Assembly (NCBI GenBank): GCA_021793335.1
Contig: JAJYSW010000156.1
Location: 1 to 7,810 of the forward strand
Source: Actinomycetes bacterium
Lineage (GTDB): Bacteria; Actinomycetota; Actinomycetes; Mycobacteriales; Micromonosporaceae
Direction of reading: 5' to 3'
Length of the DNA: 7,810 bases
This document shows positions 5,729-7,810 of this stretch, piece after piece (positions within the stretch are counted from its first letter, which is position 1; each line of letters starts with the position of its first letter). A program made the position numbers and the translations under genes. The notes beneath the pieces are model-generated. The model searched no databases. It had not been told where the DNA came from and saw nothing but the letters and a program-made list of their open reading frames with translations.

Positions 5729-6625
5729 ATGTCCACCGGAGACACCTTCTATGAGCTGGGCGAATCGATGTCCGGGCCCTGCGCGGACATCATCAAGAGC
5801 TGCGCGATCGCGATCGCCGCCCCGGCGATGACATTCGGTCTCTCCGTGCAGTCACTGGCCACCAGCATCTATATGAATCAGTGCAACCCCGGCGACATGA
5901 TCAAGGCCGGCGGCGCCTGGATCAAACTCGCCGAGAAGAACTGGGAGGCCCTCGAAGCACTGGAGGAACAGACCGACCTCGTGAACGACGACAACTGGAA
6001 GGGCGACGACTCCGAGGCGTTCAAAGGCGCCTCCCGGAACGTCGGACTCCAACTGGGCGAGATGGCGGTCACCGCCTCGCTCATCGGCGTGCAGCTCATC
6101 GCACTCGGCGCGGCCCTGACGATCTTCTGGGGATTCCTGCTCGCCTGCACCGTCGTCATGGACGCATTCCTGGTCGCCTACCTCGCCGCTTACGCCGGCG
6201 TGGTCACCGCCGCCGGGGCCGAATCGATCCGCGCCAGTTGCCTGACCGTCGCCACCTCGCTGTGCGCGACGGTCAAAAGCCTCGAAACCGCAATGACCTC
6301 CATCTCCACCGGATGCGCGGCGCTGACCGGCGGACTCGCCGGATTCACCTTCGGATTCCAGAAGAGCACCGGCAACCCCGTCTCCCCACTGGACATCGCC
6401 GGCTCGGGCCTGACCAACATGCTCGTCGGGCTCGGCACCTACGTCGAACGCGCACTGACCATGACCCCCGCCGGGCGGCACGCCGACGTCACGCCCGGCG
6501 CGGCCTTCTTCCACGGCGCCCAGAGCCAGGGCGGCTTCGGCCTGATCAACGCCGGAGGCGACCTGCTCTTCGAACACGGACCGGACGCTATACAGGACCC
6601 CGACGAGATCGAATGGACCGAATAA
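5729..6625 (+). CDS. WxG-motif protein with long hydrophobic segment, EspA-like architecture
   Basis: A 298-residue protein starting 7 nt after the EspC-like stop. The ribosome binding site is modest (GGAG at 5713-5716, 12 nt away), consistent with translational re-initiation. Order: helical N-terminus (1-80); NWKGDDSEAF with Trp90-Lys-Gly92, the WxG turn followed by the usual acidic and aromatic positions; a strongly hydrophobic stretch (about 113-165); a small-residue helical region (166-205); and a Gly-rich, then acidic tail ending DPDEIEWTE. In mycobacteria EspA likewise has a WxG turn followed by a hydrophobic region and is encoded beside EspC. The parallel here is in architecture and gene order, not demonstrated homology. 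Seven cysteines (18, 25, 52, 140, 171, 179, 196) suggest possible disulfides. It is probably secreted or membrane-inserted with its EspC-like neighbour. It could instead be a resident membrane protein. Confidence 0.7.
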   Translation: MSTGDTFYELGESMSGPCADIIKSCAIAIAAPAMTFGLSVQSLATSIYMNQCNPGDMIKAGGAWIKLAEKNWEALEALEEQTDLVNDDNWKGDDSEAFKGASRNVGLQLGEMAVTASLIGVQLIALGAALTIFWGFLLACTVVMDAFLVAYLAAYAGVVTAAGAESIRASCLTVATSLCATVKSLETAMTSISTGCAALTGGLAGFTFGFQKSTGNPVSPLDIAGSGLTNMLVGLGTYVERALTMTPAGRHADVTPGAAFFHGAQSQGGFGLINAGGDLLFEHGPDAIQDPDEIEWTE

Positions 6626-6645
6626 CCGATCCGAGGATCCGAACG

Positions 6646-7098
6646 TCACCGAAGCGCCCTGAGCGGACGCCGATCGGCACGGACCATGACCGTCCAGACC
6701 GCGATCGAACCCAGGCCGAACGGCAAGGACCACCACACGTAGGCCGCGAACCGGAACGGTGAGGACCAGTCCAGCGCCGCACTCCCGACCGGAGCCCAGA
6801 ACGCCAGCGCCGCGACCAGCCCTGCGACGGTGGCCACCGCGAACACCTTGAAAGAACGGCGGATCGCCAAGTGATCGGCGGTTCGCGGCCCCGCGGCACC
6901 GGAATCGGACACTCCCACCGGCCGCAGATGCGTCGCGGCACACGCGTCGCTGCGGCAATGCAGACGCGGCGACCGCGCCTCCCCGTGGTTCACGCGCATC
7001 GCCCATAGCGTCACCGCGATGAACAACAGGTGAGCGCCCACGGCGACCGTGAAGAGCACACCGGGGAACGTCTCGGGATCGAATCCGCGATGCACCAC
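6646..7098 (-). CDS. Three-helix membrane protein, unknown function
   Basis: The start is placed at GTG 7098 because AGGAG (7107-7111) lies 8 nt upstream, giving 150 residues. The longer frame begins at GTG 7131 but has no ribosome binding site. Hydrophobic segments begin at about residues 13 (VLFTVAVGAHLLFIAVTLWA), 82 (VFAVATVAGLVAALAFWAPVG) and 114 (YVWWSLPFGLGSIAVWTVMV). The loop between the first two contains HCRSDAC, a Cys pair separated by four residues with adjacent His, which could bind metal or form a disulfide. The C-terminus is short and basic. I do not recognise the family. It converges on the EspA-like gene, with only 20 bp between the stops, and is divergent from the WxG gene at 7227. 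Confidence 0.7.
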   Translation of the reverse strand: MVHRGFDPETFPGVLFTVAVGAHLLFIAVTLWAMRVNHGEARSPRLHCRSDACAATHLRPVGVSDSGAAGPRTADHLAIRRSFKVFAVATVAGLVAALAFWAPVGSAALDWSSPFRFAAYVWWSLPFGLGSIAVWTVMVRADRRPLRALR

Positions 7099-7132
7099 TG
7101 CCTCGACTCCTGTTCCGACCGGCGAAGGCACC

Positions 7133-7138
7133 AGTTTA
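7133..7138 (-). promoter_or_regulatory. Possible -10 element for the minus-strand membrane protein
   Basis: Minus-strand TAAACT fits TAnnnT. Transcription would begin near 7126, giving a leader of about 28 nt that carries AGGAG before GTG 7098, but not the GTG at 7131. This supports the shorter start. The -35 position (ACCTGT at 7156-7161) is poor. Confidence 0.35.
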
Positions 7139-7211
7139 ACGATGCTCGGATCAGGACAGGTGGCTCGGTGTTGTTACCGTGGAAGTGACGACGGACCCCC
7201 ATCCCAATGTC

Positions 7212-7218
7212 GAGGTGA
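7212..7218 (+). promoter_or_regulatory. Ribosome binding site deciding the start of the WxG gene
   Basis: GAGGTGA is a seven-base match to the 16S anti-Shine-Dalgarno complement and lies 8 nt before ATG 7227. It favours that start over the in-frame GTG codons at 7179 and 7185, which have no comparable site. Confidence 0.7.
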
Positions 7219-7226
7219 ACGCGCCC

Positions 7227-7810
7227 ATGAGTGACAGGCAGCAGTACGAGGGCCTCGTGGCCGCCGAGCCCTCCGCCGTCCCGGCGTTCGGCGATGTGGA
7301 CGCGCAGTCCGGCGTCGTCGATCTCCCCGGTGGGATCGACGGTGGCCTTCCCGTGCAGCGTCCGGGCTGCTCCAACGCCGCCTGCGGCAACCCCGTCGAA
7401 CACCCCGCCGAGACCGCCTGGCAACAGCTCATGTCCGCCGTACCCGTCGAAGACCAGCTCTACCGATTGCGCCCGCGCGTCGGCGGCATGTCATACCCCA
7501 CTGAAGAGGACTTCCGCGCCGCAGTGGGCGCAGTACGCCCCGAACACGCCGACGAGCATTCCCTTGCGCGGCTCCGCACCGCCTGGACCGATGAGGTCGC
7601 CGGGAAGCTCGCCGACTGGCCCGAACGCATCCGCGCGGGCCTCACCGAACTGTCCGAAGGCTGGTCGGGCACCGACTTCGAGGCTTTCGAGCAGGTCTGC
7701 ACCGACACGCGCGAACTGGTCGACGGGATCCTCGACGACATCGACACCACCGTGGCCCGGCTCCAGTCCGTCGAGGAGAGCATCTACACCTTCCAGGGCA
7801 GCGATTCAGG
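7227..7810 (+). CDS. WxG-motif protein (ESX-substrate-like), 3' end cut off by the window edge
   Basis: Open to the right edge: 194 codons plus two bases. ATG 7227 is chosen because of the GAGGTGA site upstream; the frame itself extends back to a TAA at 7137. Residues 1 to about 60 are low-complexity, acidic to Gly/Pro-rich (AFGDVDAQSGVVDLPGGIDGG) and contain CSNAAC. From about residue 90 the sequence becomes helical and charged. It includes EGWSGTDFEAFEQ, with Trp146-Ser-Gly148 and a downstream Phe as in WXG100 hairpins, and a second long helix (TRELVDGILDDIDTTVARLQ). The domain therefore sits well inside the protein, unlike free-standing WXG100 proteins of about 100 residues, so it may be a larger effector with a C-terminal domain beyond the edge. 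It probably belongs with the EspC/EspA-like pair upstream, but it is transcribed from its own promoter. Confidence 0.75.
   Translation, partial: MSDRQQYEGLVAAEPSAVPAFGDVDAQSGVVDLPGGIDGGLPVQRPGCSNAACGNPVEHPAETAWQQLMSAVPVEDQLYRLRPRVGGMSYPTEEDFRAAVGAVRPEHADEHSLARLRTAWTDEVAGKLADWPERIRAGLTELSEGWSGTDFEAFEQVCTDTRELVDGILDDIDTTVARLQSVEESIYTFQGSDS

Noticed and set aside
4651..5745. Minus-strand open frame of 364 codons
   Set aside because: It is antisense to the YbaB-like and EspC-like genes, which have overlapping starts and stops, ribosome binding sites and recognisable motifs.
6626..6645. Terminator between the convergent genes
   Set aside because: Only GATCC-GA-GGATC is present, a five-base inverted repeat with a loop too short for a stable hairpin.
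5852..7006. Minus-strand open frame of 384 codons
   Set aside because: It is an out-of-frame shadow across the EspA-like gene and the minus-strand membrane gene, with Gly/Arg/Val-rich low-information translation.

Overview
The window is GC-rich and uses GTG and TTG as well as ATG starts. It carries type VII secretion (ESX/WXG100)-style proteins, so it almost certainly comes from an actinomycete. No rRNA, tRNA, CRISPR array, transposase or integrase was found. Whether it lies on a chromosome, plasmid or integrated element cannot be read from it.

Left half, minus strand (positions 3311 down to 1): a three-gene operon resembling the core of an actinobacterial conjugative or type IV secretion system. 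In transcription order it encodes a small two-helix membrane protein (VirB2/pilin-like candidate), a 129-residue two-helix membrane protein (VirB3/PrgI-like candidate), and a large VirB4/TraC-type ATPase. The ATPase is translationally coupled to the VirB3-like gene through an ATGA overlap and runs off the left edge. Its Walker A motif is clear. Its disordered N-terminal part holds a Tyr-Pro-Gln repeat whose DNA (2129-2283) is a same-strand array of sites matching or nearly matching the DnaA box TTATCCACA. This is the most striking hidden signal in the window.

Middle (3312-3782): about 470 bp with no convincing gene. It lies between the divergent operons and contains overlapping, mutually exclusive inverted repeats, a 12-bp palindrome, a pair of 8-bp direct repeats and weak promoter-like elements.

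Right half, plus strand (3783-6625): a three-helix membrane protein of unknown function; a 98-bp gap with a nested double hairpin; then a tight three-gene operon. That operon encodes a YbaB/EbfC-like protein, a 100-residue EspC-like protein ending in a YxxxD type VII export motif, and a 298-residue protein with a WxG motif followed by a long hydrophobic segment. The last two resemble the mycobacterial EspC/EspA pair in architecture. A convergent minus-strand three-helix membrane protein (7098-6646) follows. Divergent from it is the start of another WxG-motif protein (7227 to the right edge).

Taken together, a conjugation-type ATPase module sits back to back with a cluster of ESX-substrate-like proteins. 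A functional link is inference. No ESX core component (EccC, EccB, EccD, MycP) is visible in the window.
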